Positions 23,821 through 33,399 of a stretch of DNA of 64,000 nt are shown piece by piece. Origin of the DNA: Novosphingopyxis sp965218915. Its GTDB lineage: Bacteria; Pseudomonadota; Alphaproteobacteria; Sphingomonadales; Sphingomonadaceae. The DNA is taken from positions 744,001-808,000 of the forward strand of contig NZ_OZ244708.1 of assembly GCF_965218915.1 (NCBI RefSeq), given 5' to 3'. The position numbers and the translations under genes were made by a program. A model generated the notes under the pieces. The model made no database searches, had not been told where the DNA came from, and saw nothing but the letters and a program-made list of their open reading frames with translations. How positions within the stretch are numbered: position 1 is the first letter of the stretch; each line of letters opens with the position of its first letter.

Positions 23821-25259
23821 TACGTTCTCCCAAAAAATTATTCGCTGGGGCCGCTATATTGATGGTCAGCGCCTGCACCGTCGGCCCGGATTACGTGCCG
23901 CCTGTAAACTTGCTGCCTCCGGCATTCGACGCGGGCGGCATATCTGGCGCGGTGCAGGATCGATGGTGGACGGAGTTCGGTGATCCGGCGCTCGATCAGT
24001 TGGTCAATCAGGCGCTCCAGGCCAATCTCGACATTGCCGTTTCCGATGCACGCATTTTGCAGGCCCGTGCCGTGCGTGATATTGCTGGGGGTGGAGCCTT
24101 GCCAAGTGTAGGTGCGAACGGTTCGCTCACCCAGACCCGTGTCAGCGAAAATGGCGCGCAGCTTGCTAGCATACCTGATACCTTTTCGCCGCGCACCGAG
24201 TATACGGACTACAAGGGCTCTTTCGACGCGAGTTGGGAGATCGATTTATTTGGCTATAATCGCCGTCAAGTCGAAGCGGCGACTGCGCGGCTGGGGTCGG
24301 CTGAGGAAGATCGGCGCGCCACGGTCATTCGGATTGCCGCCGAGGTGGCTCGCAATTATGCTGATCTGCGTGCGAACGAGCGCCGGATTGAGATTGCGCT
24401 TGCGACGATTAAATCGAACCGTGAAACACTGGCTCTCGTTCGTCAGCGCATCGACGCTGGCGAAGAGGCCGAGATAGCTGGCGGAAGGGCGAAGAGCGCG
24501 CTTCGTCAGGCGGAAGCGGCTCTGCCACCGCTAAGTGCGAGCCGCAAACAATCGCTATATGCGCTCGATGTCCTTCTCAGCCAGCAACCCGGCTTTACCG
24601 AGGATATGTTGGCAACAGTGGAGGGGCCAAGTCTGAGCGTTCCGATCATTCCGACAGGTCTGCCAGCTGACCTGCTCCGCCGCCGCCCCGACGTTCGCTC
24701 TGCAGAACGCGATCTCGCAGCGGCGACTGCCGATGTCGGCGTTGCGGTTGCCGATCTCTATCCGCGAATTTCCATTACAGGAGAAATTGGCCTCGAGGCG
24801 CTCGGCCCAGGTGACCTGATCAAGAGTGCAAGCCTGTTTTGGCAAGGCGGGCCTTCAATATCACTGCCCGTCTTCGACGCGGGTCGGAGGCGGGCCTCGG
24901 TGCGCCAGCAGCGCGCCGAGGCCGACGAATCTCTGGCGCTATATAAAAAAGCTGTCTTGCAGGCCCTCTCCGATGTTGAGGGTGCGCTTATTCAATTTCG
25001 GCGGTCGCAGGAACGCGCCAGTGCGCTTGGCGCCGCCCGCGCGGAACTTGCACTCACACTCGATCTAACTCGGCAGCGGTATGACGTGGGCGAGACCGAT
25101 TTACTCGATGTCCTCGATGTCGAGCGTCAGGTAACCACCCTCGATGATCAACTTGCGCAGGCAAATGCACAAACTCTAATTAACGCGATTAGCCTCGACA
25201 AGGCGCTGGGCGGCGGATGGCAAACCTTCGAGACAGGCCACGCGGAGCGGCGGTCATGA
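23817..25259 (+). CDS. NodT-family outer-membrane efflux lipoprotein (TolC-like)
   Basis: 480 residues with a lipoprotein signal peptide (ILMVSAC, cysteine about residue 20) and the family opening TVGPDYVPP. Two repeated OEP domains are seen, each with the long amphipathic helices (ADLLRRRPDVRSAERDLAAA in the middle; RQRYDVGETDLLDVLDVERQ near the end). It is the outer-membrane exit duct for the ABC pump. ATGA overlap with the permease gene and with the next gene. Confidence 0.93.
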   Translation: MIRSPKKLFAGAAILMVSACTVGPDYVPPVNLLPPAFDAGGISGAVQDRWWTEFGDPALDQLVNQALQANLDIAVSDARILQARAVRDIAGGGALPSVGANGSLTQTRVSENGAQLASIPDTFSPRTEYTDYKGSFDASWEIDLFGYNRRQVEAATARLGSAEEDRRATVIRIAAEVARNYADLRANERRIEIALATIKSNRETLALVRQRIDAGEEAEIAGGRAKSALRQAEAALPPLSASRKQSLYALDVLLSQQPGFTEDMLATVEGPSLSVPIIPTGLPADLLRRRPDVRSAERDLAAATADVGVAVADLYPRISITGEIGLEALGPGDLIKSASLFWQGGPSISLPVFDAGRRRASVRQQRAEADESLALYKKAVLQALSDVEGALIQFRRSQERASALGAARAELALTLDLTRQRYDVGETDLLDVLDVERQVTTLDDQLAQANAQTLINAISLDKALGGGWQTFETGHAERRS

Positions 25260-26188
25260 CCCAAAGACGACATACAGAGGATGTGCTTGATCGTGTAGGA
25301 TCGATGCCTGCGCTGGCGATGGCAATTGTTCACCCGGTCACTGAAACGCCTTTAAAGGCAGCTGCAGACGCTGCGGCGCGCGGCATGTTAAAGCCCGTGC
25401 TCGTTGGTCCTTTAGACCGTATTCATGCCGCGGCAGCCCAGGCCGGTATCGACTGCAGCGAGTGGCACATTGTCGAAGCAGAGCATAGCCATGAAGCAGC
25501 CGAAACAGCGTGCGATTTGGCGGCTTCTGGGGAAGTCGATGCGCTAATGAAGGGGTCTTTGCATACCGATGAATTGCTGCGTGCGGTGCTGGCCAACCCG
25601 CGGGTTCGTAGTGAGCGGCGCTTGACCCATGCGTTCGTGTTCGATGATCCCGCTTATCATAAGCCGTTCGTAGTAACTGATGGCGCGGTAAACGTTGCGC
25701 CGTCTCTGGCCGTCAAAGCTGACATCGCCCGAAACGCCATTGGCCTGGTTTGGGCGCTGCGCGGTCCGGGTGGGGATCCACCAAAATTGGCAGCGCTTGC
25801 CGCGGTCGAAACCGTCAATCCTGACATGCCCGCCACGACAGATGCAGCGGCGCTGGCCAAGATGGGCGACCGTGGGCAATTGGGAGATTGCCTGGTCGAT
25901 GGACCGCTCGCATTCGACAATGCGATTTCGGCCAAGGCCGCGCGCGAAAAGGGGATAAACTCTGCGGTCGCCGGCGACCCTGATATCCTGTTGGTCCCGA
26001 ACCTCGAAGCGGGCAACATGCTATCCAAGCAGCTTACCTTTCTGGGTGAGGCCGATTGTGCAGGGATCGTGCTTGGCGCGCGGCTTCCCATTGCTTTGAC
26101 CAGCCGCGCGGACAGCGAGCGAACCAGATTGCTTTCTTGCGCGCTTGCCATGCTGCTCGCTGCTGGTGGAAGGAATGACGCCGCGTGA
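25256..26188 (+). CDS. Phosphate acetyl/butyryltransferase
   Basis: 310 residues from ATG 25256, overlapping the efflux gene stop (ATGA). Pta/Ptb fold motifs: AIVHPVTETPLKAAADAA, VDALMKGSLHTDELLRAVL, THAFVFDDPAYHKPFVVTDG and ILLVPNLEAGNMLSKQLTFL. It converts an acyl-CoA and phosphate to acyl-phosphate and CoA. With acetate kinase next door it would make ATP from acyl-CoA, or the reverse. The length and PAYHKP motif suit the short Ptb-like form better than long Pta. Confidence 0.92.
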   Translation: MTQRRHTEDVLDRVGSMPALAMAIVHPVTETPLKAAADAAARGMLKPVLVGPLDRIHAAAAQAGIDCSEWHIVEAEHSHEAAETACDLAASGEVDALMKGSLHTDELLRAVLANPRVRSERRLTHAFVFDDPAYHKPFVVTDGAVNVAPSLAVKADIARNAIGLVWALRGPGGDPPKLAALAAVETVNPDMPATTDAAALAKMGDRGQLGDCLVDGPLAFDNAISAKAAREKGINSAVAGDPDILLVPNLEAGNMLSKQLTFLGEADCAGIVLGARLPIALTSRADSERTRLLSCALAMLLAAGGRNDAA

Positions 26189-27303
26189 CCGAATTAGTTC
26201 TCATTATAAACGCCGGTTCGACCGGCCTAAAATTTGCCGCATATTCTCTATCCGGGACTTCGTCCCGGATCACCGGCGGTGCTGCCACTTGCAGCGACGG
26301 CATGTTCAAAATCAAGTTCCAAAACGGTGATGAAGCCGTGGCGCAAGACAGCGGCGATCTAGACGCGCAGATCGTCGATCATTTGGAAGCGGAATTTTCG
26401 GACTTTAGCATCGTTGCGGTTGGCCACCGCGTTGTTCACGGCGGCGCAGATCATAAGGGCCCTGCGGTTTTGACCGGTTCTCTCCTCGGCACGCTTGCGT
26501 CTTTGGAGCCCTTCGCGCCGCTACATCAGAGCGCTGCGATAAACGGGGTGGTTCGCTTGCAAAAGCTTATACCCGGTGCAATCAATATCGCCTGCTTCGA
26601 CACGGCGTTCCATTCGAATTTACCGCTCACGGAGCGGGAGCTACCCCTCCCGGCCCCGCTTCGTGAACATGGCTATCGCCGGTATGGCTTTCATGGCCTC
26701 AGTTATAAATACATCGCCGGATGGCTTCGAGAGCATCGTCCAGCTCATGAAAGGGTTGTCGCGGCGCATCTCGGAGGCGGCTCTAGCCTCTGCGCGCTGA
26801 AGGGCGGCGTCAGTGTCGCGACGACGATGGGAATGACTGCGCTCGATGGCTTGCCGATGACCACGCGGGTCGGTGCAATTGACCCTGGGATTGTTTTACA
26901 TCTCGCCCGCGAGGCAGGCATCGAGCCCGTCGAGAAGCTTTTGTATGAACGGTCAGGCTTAGCTGGTCTGTCTGACACCGACGGTGACATGCGTCGAATG
27001 CGGGACGCCGACACAGCGGAGGCCGCGCTTGCGGTAGCGATTTTTACAAGCCGCATCGCGCAAGCCGCAGCTGCATTGACCGTGCCACTGGGCGGGATCG
27101 ACGCGCTGATTTTCACCGGTGGGATCGGGGCGAACGACCGCCGTCTGCGAGTAGATGTCAGTGCGGCGCTTGCGCACCTTGGTCTTTTTGAAACGCTTTC
27201 GACAGACACCGACGAGGAGCTTGTTATGGCTAGAGAAGTCATCGGACTTTTGAACCAACATGATCCGTCACTGTTCAAAAGGATGAACTCGAATGCCCTA
27301 TAG
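26185..27303 (+). CDS. ackA: Acetate kinase
   Basis: 372 residues, slightly shorter than the usual 400. ASKHA-fold phosphate motifs: VLIINAGSTGLKFAAYSL at the start (N8), VGHRVVHGGADHKGPAVLT, FHGLSYKYIAGWLREH, VAAHLGGGSSLCALKGGVSV and IFTGGIGANDRRLR. It phosphorylates acetate (or another short acid) with ATP, reversibly. GTG start overlaps the transferase stop (GTGA). Its last 11 bases overlap the PHB depolymerase start. Confidence 0.94.
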   Translation: MTELVLIINAGSTGLKFAAYSLSGTSSRITGGAATCSDGMFKIKFQNGDEAVAQDSGDLDAQIVDHLEAEFSDFSIVAVGHRVVHGGADHKGPAVLTGSLLGTLASLEPFAPLHQSAAINGVVRLQKLIPGAINIACFDTAFHSNLPLTERELPLPAPLREHGYRRYGFHGLSYKYIAGWLREHRPAHERVVAAHLGGGSSLCALKGGVSVATTMGMTALDGLPMTTRVGAIDPGIVLHLAREAGIEPVEKLLYERSGLAGLSDTDGDMRRMRDADTAEAALAVAIFTSRIAQAAAALTVPLGGIDALIFTGGIGANDRRLRVDVSAALAHLGLFETLSTDTDEELVMAREVIGLLNQHDPSLFKRMNSNAL

Positions 27304-28570
27304 TAATATCTTTAACACATATGACTGGATTGAAGCCTGGCGCATGGCTTTCAGGCTGCCGTCGAAACAATGGGGCGCTGTTGCGCGTGCTCTTGATGAT
27401 CGCTTCGTTCTCCCGCCCCTGCTCGCGGCTCTCGAGGCCTTTGGAATGGGCGCACCGCTTATGGAGCTGCGGCGTGGCACCTCTGCGGGGCTTAAGCTGA
27501 TGAGCCGACTGGCGGAGCCGCATGAGAAGCCGCAGTTCGGGATCGAGCGCGTAATGGTTGATGGCGACGAATCTTTGGTAACCGAGACGGTGGAAACGGA
27601 ATCTGATTTTTGTCGGCTTCTCAGATTTAGGATTGAGGGACGCAGCGATGCGCCGCGCGTTTTATTGGTCGCGCCAATGGCGGGTCATTATGCAACGCTT
27701 CTGCGCGAAACGGTGCGTGGACTGCTTCCGAGTTATGACGTGTGGATCACTGACTGGGCAAATGCACGCGATGTTCCGATGTCACATGGGGGCTTCGACC
27801 TTGATGATTATATCGATCAGTTGATCAGCTTTTTGACGGAGTTGAGCGGCGTTCATGTGGTCGCTGTCTGTCAGGCGGGGGTTCCATCGCTGGCCGCGCT
27901 TGCCCTCATGGAAGCCGATCCCAGTTGCAAAGATTGCCTGCCAGCGAGCTTGACGATGATGGGATCGCCCATTGATATCGGCCAATCTCCAACCGAAGTT
28001 AATTCGCTCGCCACGAGCAAGGATGACGACTGGTTCGCTGATACGATGATCACGGTAGTTCCTGACGATTTTCCAGGAGCGCATCGTGCAGTCTATCCGG
28101 GCTATATGCAACTTACGGCGTTCGTCGCGATGAATCCGGCGAGGCATGCGAAATCGGTTCATGATGCGCTGCATCACTTTGCCGACGGCGACTTTGAATC
28201 GGCAGAGAAGATCGACAGCTTCTACGGCGAGTTCCTCAGCACCATGGACCTTACTGCCGAATTTTATCTCCAGACGGTCGAAAAAATATTTCGCGATAAT
28301 CAGCTAGCGAAAGGAGAATTCGTCGCACGCGGCCGCAAGGTCGATCTCAGGCAAATCCACCAGACCCCTTTGCTAGCGGTCGAGGGCGAGAAAGATGATA
28401 TCACCGGGCTCGGCCAGACTCGCGCCGCACTCGACTTGGCGACGGAATTGGACAGTGGCGCAAAGCATTATTTCATGCTCGAAGACTCCGGTCATTATGG
28501 ACTGTTCAGCGGATCGCGGTTTCGCGATCAGGTCGTTCCCGAAATTATGCGCTTTCACGCCGCGACATGA
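27293..28570 (+). CDS. phaZ: Intracellular polyhydroxybutyrate depolymerase
   Basis: 425 residues, typical length for the PhaZa/PhaZ1 intracellular family. Characteristic pieces: VLLVAPMAGHYATLLRETV, YDVWITDWANARDVPMSHGG, the nucleophile elbow VAVCQAG with cysteine 193 in place of serine, MMGSPIDIGQSPTEVN, and the C-terminal catalytic-histidine region LEDSGHYGLFSG. It releases hydroxybutyrate from native PHB granules in the cytosol. Placed after Pta/AckA-type genes it suggests coupling of PHB breakdown to acyl-phosphate metabolism. Confidence 0.93.
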   Translation: MPYSNIFNTYDWIEAWRMAFRLPSKQWGAVARALDDRFVLPPLLAALEAFGMGAPLMELRRGTSAGLKLMSRLAEPHEKPQFGIERVMVDGDESLVTETVETESDFCRLLRFRIEGRSDAPRVLLVAPMAGHYATLLRETVRGLLPSYDVWITDWANARDVPMSHGGFDLDDYIDQLISFLTELSGVHVVAVCQAGVPSLAALALMEADPSCKDCLPASLTMMGSPIDIGQSPTEVNSLATSKDDDWFADTMITVVPDDFPGAHRAVYPGYMQLTAFVAMNPARHAKSVHDALHHFADGDFESAEKIDSFYGEFLSTMDLTAEFYLQTVEKIFRDNQLAKGEFVARGRKVDLRQIHQTPLLAVEGEKDDITGLGQTRAALDLATELDSGAKHYFMLEDSGHYGLFSGSRFRDQVVPEIMRFHAAT

Positions 28571-29805
28571 TGAGCCGACTGCGGACCATCGTTCTCATTC
28601 TCGCGCTCTCGCTCACCGCTGGCGGGTGCACGCACTGGCCTGATCGTCCTGATATTTCGGTTAGCTTTCAGGAAAGAGCGCAAGTGCCAGGCTATGTAGA
28701 CATCAGGCATTGGTCTGATGCGTCCGAGGCCGAATGGCTTGCCTGGCGCGGTAAACTGGTTTCTGACCGGACAGCGGCTGGAGTGCGTGGTCCACCGAGC
28801 TTGCTTGCGATCTCCAGCGGATCCGACAAAGGTGCCTTCGCGGCCGGTTACCTGCACGGATGGACGCTTTCGGGCGATCGTCCTAATTTCAGCGTGGTGA
28901 CCGGAGTTAGCACTGGCGCACTGATCGCACCGTTCGCGTTTCTAGGATCGGTCGAAGATGCAACGCTTCGCAGGCTTTACACTGGGATAGATGCAAGCGA
29001 CATTTTCAAGCAGCATGCTCTTGCAGGGATAACGGGCGGCCCTAGTTTCGCGTCGACCAAGCCGCTCGAAGCGCTAATTGCGCGCTATGTCGATGAGGCA
29101 CTTGTCGACCGTATCGCGCAGCAGCACCTGGCTGGCCGGCGACTTCTTGTCATGACAACCAATCTCGACGCGCAGCGCGGAATGGTCTGGGACATGGGAG
29201 CGATCGCAACGAGCGAGAATCCGAACCGTATTGCCTTATTCAGAAAGATACTGCTGGCGTCTTCCAGCATCCCTGGGATTTTTCCTCCGGTTCTCATCAA
29301 GGTGAGTTCGGGCAGTGCAACGTTCGAGGAAATGCACGTCGATGGCGGAACTACGAGCAGCGTCTTCGCGCTGCCGCCCAATATCATATTCGAGGACTCT
29401 CCGGACCTATTCGAAAAAGGCGGGCAAATCGTTTTAATCTATAATGGGCAACTTGCCCCTGATTTCGACGTTGTGAAGCCCACTGCCTTCTCGATTATTG
29501 CCCGTGCGCTGACAACCGTTATCGGAGAAGCGGACCGCGCAAGTATCAGGAGTTTAAGGCGGTTCACGGACGAGCACGGGATTGCACTCGATATCGAGGC
29601 GATCGGTGCTGATTTCAGCGCGACCTCCGACAAGCTATTCGATCAGGAGCAGATGCAGAAGCTGTATACTTACGGCTGCCATCGATCGCTGGAAACGAAA
29701 CCGACGGCTTTGAAGACCAACGGTTCTAGGTGCGGACCTCCATATCGATTGCAAAATATCCCGGGTGACCATGTGATGCCCAACACGACAGAGCATCCTG
29801 GATAA
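28567..29805 (+). CDS. Patatin-like phospholipase lipoprotein
   Basis: 412 residues, ATGA overlap with phaZ; a second ATG is at 28570. Lipoprotein signal (ILALSLTAGGC). Patatin catalytic parts: oxyanion-hole loop ISSGSDKGAFAAGYL (a variant of GGGxRG), nucleophile VVTGVSTGALIAP (serine in GVSTG) and catalytic aspartate in MHVDGGTTSSVFA. It would hydrolyse lipid acyl esters at the envelope. As the last gene of the operon it may act on exported or membrane lipids. The C-terminal 60 residues are not recognised. Confidence 0.9.
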   Translation: MMSRLRTIVLILALSLTAGGCTHWPDRPDISVSFQERAQVPGYVDIRHWSDASEAEWLAWRGKLVSDRTAAGVRGPPSLLAISSGSDKGAFAAGYLHGWTLSGDRPNFSVVTGVSTGALIAPFAFLGSVEDATLRRLYTGIDASDIFKQHALAGITGGPSFASTKPLEALIARYVDEALVDRIAQQHLAGRRLLVMTTNLDAQRGMVWDMGAIATSENPNRIALFRKILLASSSIPGIFPPVLIKVSSGSATFEEMHVDGGTTSSVFALPPNIIFEDSPDLFEKGGQIVLIYNGQLAPDFDVVKPTAFSIIARALTTVIGEADRASIRSLRRFTDEHGIALDIEAIGADFSATSDKLFDQEQMQKLYTYGCHRSLETKPTALKTNGSRCGPPYRLQNIPGDHVMPNTTEHPG

Positions 29806-30035
29806 GGAATCTCTTTACTCTTCTCCTATCCGGGTTTCTGATCTTATTCGATGGTCTCGCACCGGCGAAGGCATAGCTCATAAAGCTGACGATCGTTGAT
29901 CCTGATCGGTAAACTCTTGGCAAATTTCTAAGAATGAGTTTTCGGAACCCCGAGCACCTAAAAGTTAGCCCACGTCAGACGGTCCAGTTCAGTTTCATTC
30001 GGTAACTTCTTGATCCGTAATTTGCTGCTGCCTGG

Positions 30036-31379
30036 TCAGCGCATCAGAACGAGTTCTTCAGCCATAGTTGGGTGAATAGCAACGGTTCGGTCAATTTGTT
30101 CTTTAGTCAGCCCTGCCGTCAGTGCGATGGCTAGCCCCTGCATAATTTCTGGCGCGTCGGGACCTATCAGGTGAGCCCCGACAACTTTGCGGCTGACCGG
30201 ATCGACCACCAGTTTATAAAGTGACCGTTCATTACGATCAGCCATCACATTCTTCATCGCACGAAAATCCGAGGTGTAGACTTCGACATCGCCTAGCGCG
30301 ATGCGGGCTTGGCTCTCCGTCATACCAATACTGGCGATGGGCGGGTGCGAGAACACCGCGCTGGCAACCATATCGTGGTTCGGCACCCACGCCTCCTTAC
30401 CGAACAGACTGTCCGCAACCGCGTGACCCTCGCGTATTGCAACCGGCGTAAGCTGGATACGATCGGTAACGTCACCGACTGCGTAAATGTTATCGATTGC
30501 GGTCTGATTATTTTTATCGACCCGAATCCCCCCGCGCTCCTTAGTCTTCACGCCCAAGGCTTCGATGCCGAGTTCAGAGGATGCTGGCAACCGTCCGATG
30601 GCGGCCAGCAGGAGGTCGGTTTCCAGTGCATCGCCGTTTTGAAACGTAATCCGAAGCTCGCCGTCCTGAGACCGTTTGACGCTTTCGAACGGTGCGTTGT
30701 AGCGAAACGTGATCCCCTTCGCTGTCGAGATATGTTCGAGGCGGTCGACCACGCTGCGGTCATATCCCCGAAGCAGTTTGTCCGAGCGGTTCACGATCGT
30801 GACCTTTACGCCCAGCTCATTGAATATGCCGGCGAATTCATTGGCGATATAGCCGCCTCCGGCGATCACAATTCGCTTTGGCAGCCTATTAAGATGGAAA
30901 ACCTCGTTTGAGGTAATTGCCAGTTCCGCGCCGGGGCAGTTGATCATTTGCGGTGCAGAGCCGGTGGCGATCAGCACCTTGTCAGCGGTCACGGCCTTGC
31001 CATCGATTTCGATCGTATGGCGATCAGCCATCACCGCTCGGCCTTCATGCAATACAACGCGATGATTGGTAAGCGTGGTGCGATATGCTGCCTCGAGGCG
31101 GTCGACTTCTGTCAGCACGTGATCGCGCAGAACTCCCCAGTCAAAAGACGCGTTATCAGCGGTCCACCCAAAGCGTTTGGCATCGATCATATCCTCGGCA
31201 AAATGTGCGCCAATGACGAGCAGCTTTTTAGGCACGCACCCACGAATGACACAGGTGCCGCCGACCCTAAATTCCTCGGCGATTCCGACGCGGGCACCGT
31301 GCCCGGCAGCGATCCTAGAAGCACGGACGCCGCCCGAACCGGCGCCAATAACGAAAAAATCGAAGTCGAATTTCGGCAT
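30036..31379 (-). CDS. gor: Glutathione-disulfide reductase
   Basis: 447 residues. FAD motif FFVIGAGSGGVRASRIAA, redox-active disulfide GGTCVIRGCVPKKL (C43, C48), NADPH motif IAGGGYIANEFAGIFNELG, FAD motif IYAVGDVTDRIQLTPVAI and the C-terminal catalytic VAIHPTMAEE. It reduces oxidised glutathione with NADPH. It can supply glutathione for the two glutaredoxin-AhpD fusions in this window. Divergent from the MBL gene with only 50 bp between starts; 230 bp of sequence without a gene separate it from the patatin gene. Confidence 0.96.
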   Translation of the reverse strand: MPKFDFDFFVIGAGSGGVRASRIAAGHGARVGIAEEFRVGGTCVIRGCVPKKLLVIGAHFAEDMIDAKRFGWTADNASFDWGVLRDHVLTEVDRLEAAYRTTLTNHRVVLHEGRAVMADRHTIEIDGKAVTADKVLIATGSAPQMINCPGAELAITSNEVFHLNRLPKRIVIAGGGYIANEFAGIFNELGVKVTIVNRSDKLLRGYDRSVVDRLEHISTAKGITFRYNAPFESVKRSQDGELRITFQNGDALETDLLLAAIGRLPASSELGIEALGVKTKERGGIRVDKNNQTAIDNIYAVGDVTDRIQLTPVAIREGHAVADSLFGKEAWVPNHDMVASAVFSHPPIASIGMTESQARIALGDVEVYTSDFRAMKNVMADRNERSLYKLVVDPVSRKVVGAHLIGPDAPEIMQGLAIALTAGLTKEQIDRTVAIHPTMAEELVLMR

Positions 31380-31429
31380 GGAAATCCTTAGCGTTTGCCA
31401 ACATAGAGCAGCTGATATAACCTGTTCGA

Positions 31430-32518
31430 ATGACCAGTAAAGCGCCAGCCAGCCTTTTCCGCGAGTTGCGAAAGCGTTCGCTTGAATTCTGGAAGAGAAA
31501 CTTGGGCGGATGCTTAGCCGCTGTCGCGCTATCGTTTTGGCCGCAGGCCGCGCTCGCCGTGCCGCGCACCGGATGTCACGCCGAACTCAAACTCGTGACA
31601 CTGGGAACGGGAGGCGGCCCGCTGCTGGATGCCAAGCGTGCGCGCGCGTCAAACCTCGTGGCGACCAAATCCGGTGTATTGCTGGTGGATGCGGGCGAAG
31701 GTTCGGCGCAGCGTCTAACCGAGGCTGGCTATTCGATCGCCGATATCGATGCGATCTTTCTTACCCACCTCCACATTGATCATATCGCCGACTTGGCGAC
31801 ATTTATCACTGGTCGATGGGCCATGCAGGTGCCTGGCATCCTGACGATCTACGGTCCAGTTGGGACAGACGAGGTGGTGCGCGGCATTTTGCAAGCAAGC
31901 GCGCCGACCGTTTTGGCGTCGAGCGGCTTGGGGACAGACCTGAGCCTGATCGGACAGTCGGTTCATGTAGTGGAAATCATATCGACACCCGGCAGCGTCG
32001 CGGTCTCGGTAGCTGATGTAGCTGGATTATCGGTAAGCGTCATTGAAAACACCCATTTCGATTATGCGTTCGATCAGTCACCTCGGCCGATCTCATTCTC
32101 CTATCGCATGGACGGATGCGATTCATCGATTGCCTTCACCGGCGATACCGGCCCTTCGCAAGCTGTTGTCAAGTTTGTAACTGGTGTAGACATCCTCGTC
32201 GGCGAGGTCATCGAGCCAGCCGTCATTATCGAAAAGATGAAAGGCATGAGTGGTTATTCGCCCAAGGCAATTGCTGCACTGTCTGGCCGACTAACGCAAA
32301 ACCACTTAAGCAGCGCTGCGTTGGGAGAATTATCTTATCAAGCGCATGCGGGCCGGTTGGTCGTTTCTCATATCGTGCCCAGCGATCTTGATGACCAACA
32401 CCTCGATGAAATGTCTTCGGAAATCAGAAGCATATACTTCGGTCCCGTTAGCATGGCCAATGACCTCGATGTATTCCCACCATCCGAGCTGACCCGACCA
32501 ATCCCACCAGAGCAATAA
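31430..32518 (+). CDS. Exported MBL-fold metallohydrolase
   Basis: 362 residues. A long basic N-terminus and hydrophobic stretch (LGGCLAAVALSFWPQAALAV) look like a signal peptide, cleaved near ALA. Metal-binding motif THLHIDHIADL (about 106-116), a histidine in VIENTHFDYAF, and aspartate in AFTGDTGPS; it ends with VVSHIVPSD. This matches the arylsulfatase/RNase Z-like MBL branch found in the periplasm of degraders. The substrate is unknown. No ribosome-binding site is obvious; a later start is possible but would remove the signal. Confidence 0.87.
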   Translation: MTSKAPASLFRELRKRSLEFWKRNLGGCLAAVALSFWPQAALAVPRTGCHAELKLVTLGTGGGPLLDAKRARASNLVATKSGVLLVDAGEGSAQRLTEAGYSIADIDAIFLTHLHIDHIADLATFITGRWAMQVPGILTIYGPVGTDEVVRGILQASAPTVLASSGLGTDLSLIGQSVHVVEIISTPGSVAVSVADVAGLSVSVIENTHFDYAFDQSPRPISFSYRMDGCDSSIAFTGDTGPSQAVVKFVTGVDILVGEVIEPAVIIEKMKGMSGYSPKAIAALSGRLTQNHLSSAALGELSYQAHAGRLVVSHIVPSDLDDQHLDEMSSEIRSIYFGPVSMANDLDVFPPSELTRPIPPEQ

Positions 32519-32519
32519 A

Positions 32520-32535
32520 CTTTTCAATTGAAAAG
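32520..32535. promoter_or_regulatory. 16-bp perfect palindrome upstream of the lower meta-pathway operon
   Basis: CTTTTCAATTGAAAAG, centre 56.5 bp before the hydratase ATG. The identical 16-mer occurs at 41349-41364, centred 55.5 bp before the glutaredoxin-AhpD gene. Identical sequence and spacing indicate a shared operator, probably for one of the local TetR proteins. Confidence 0.75.
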
Positions 32536-32583
32536 GATTGCTGGTCGGTGGTATCGCTTGGCTAGCGGAAAGGCCGGATCGCA

Positions 32584-33390
32584 ATGAGCACTGAACAGGA
32601 CGCGCGCGTTATCGAAGCAGCTGAACGGCTTGCTCAGGCAAGGCGGGACGGCGTCCCTTGTGAACCCGTGCGCGACATCATCCCTTCTGACGAAATCGAA
32701 CTCGCATATGCTGTCCAGGAGCGATTGACGCAGCAAGCCCTTGGCAATGGGCGGCGGCTGGTCGGACGCAAAATCGGTCTTACTTCTTTGGCGGTCCAAA
32801 AGCAGCTTGGCGTAGATCAACCTGATTACGGCATGCTTTACGATGACATGGATTGGCCCTTGGGTCTGGGCATCCCCGTCTCAAATTTGATGCAGCCAAA
32901 AATAGAGGCTGAAATTGCATTCGTGCTCGGACAGGATCTCGACAGCGATCGTTTGACGTCGGTCGATATGATCTCGTCGATCGACTTTGCTGTCGCGGCG
33001 TTGGAAATCGTTGGCAGTCGGGTTCGCGACTGGGACATCAGCATTGCCGACACTATCGCTGATAATGCAAGCAGCGGCGCGTTTGTCATCGGGCACAGTC
33101 CACGCCGGATGAGCGAGATCGATGTCGCCGGGTGCCAAATGGCAATGACGGTTGCGGGCAGTGACGGTGCCGCGCGGCAAGTTTCCGGAGGGTCTGGGGC
33201 GGATTGCATGGGATCGCCTGTAACTGCCGCACTTTGGCTGGCAAAAGTCATGGTGCAGGCCGGACGTCCTCTGAAAAAAGGAGACATCGTCTTGTCCGGC
33301 GCCCTGGGCCCGATGGTTTCGGTTGAGGCCGGGCAACGTTTCCACGCCAAGATTGACGGGCTCGGCTCGGTTCAAGCTCACTTCGAATAG
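32584..33390 (+). CDS. 2-oxopent-4-enoate (2-hydroxypenta-2,4-dienoate) hydratase
   Basis: 268 residues, normal for the MhpD/DmpE/XylJ family. Motifs: GRRLVGRKIGLTSLAVQKQL, PDYGMLYDDM, PKIEAEIAFVLGQDL and ALEIVGSRVRDWDISIADTI, ending with GDIVLSGALGPMVSVEAGQ. It adds water to the dienoate from meta-cleavage to give 4-hydroxy-2-oxovalerate. First of three genes (9 bp and a 4-bp overlap to the next two), so product passes directly to the aldolase and dehydrogenase. Confidence 0.94.
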   Translation: MSTEQDARVIEAAERLAQARRDGVPCEPVRDIIPSDEIELAYAVQERLTQQALGNGRRLVGRKIGLTSLAVQKQLGVDQPDYGMLYDDMDWPLGLGIPVSNLMQPKIEAEIAFVLGQDLDSDRLTSVDMISSIDFAVAALEIVGSRVRDWDISIADTIADNASSGAFVIGHSPRRMSEIDVAGCQMAMTVAGSDGAARQVSGGSGADCMGSPVTAALWLAKVMVQAGRPLKKGDIVLSGALGPMVSVEAGQRFHAKIDGLGSVQAHFE

Positions 33391-33399
33391 GCCAGATTC

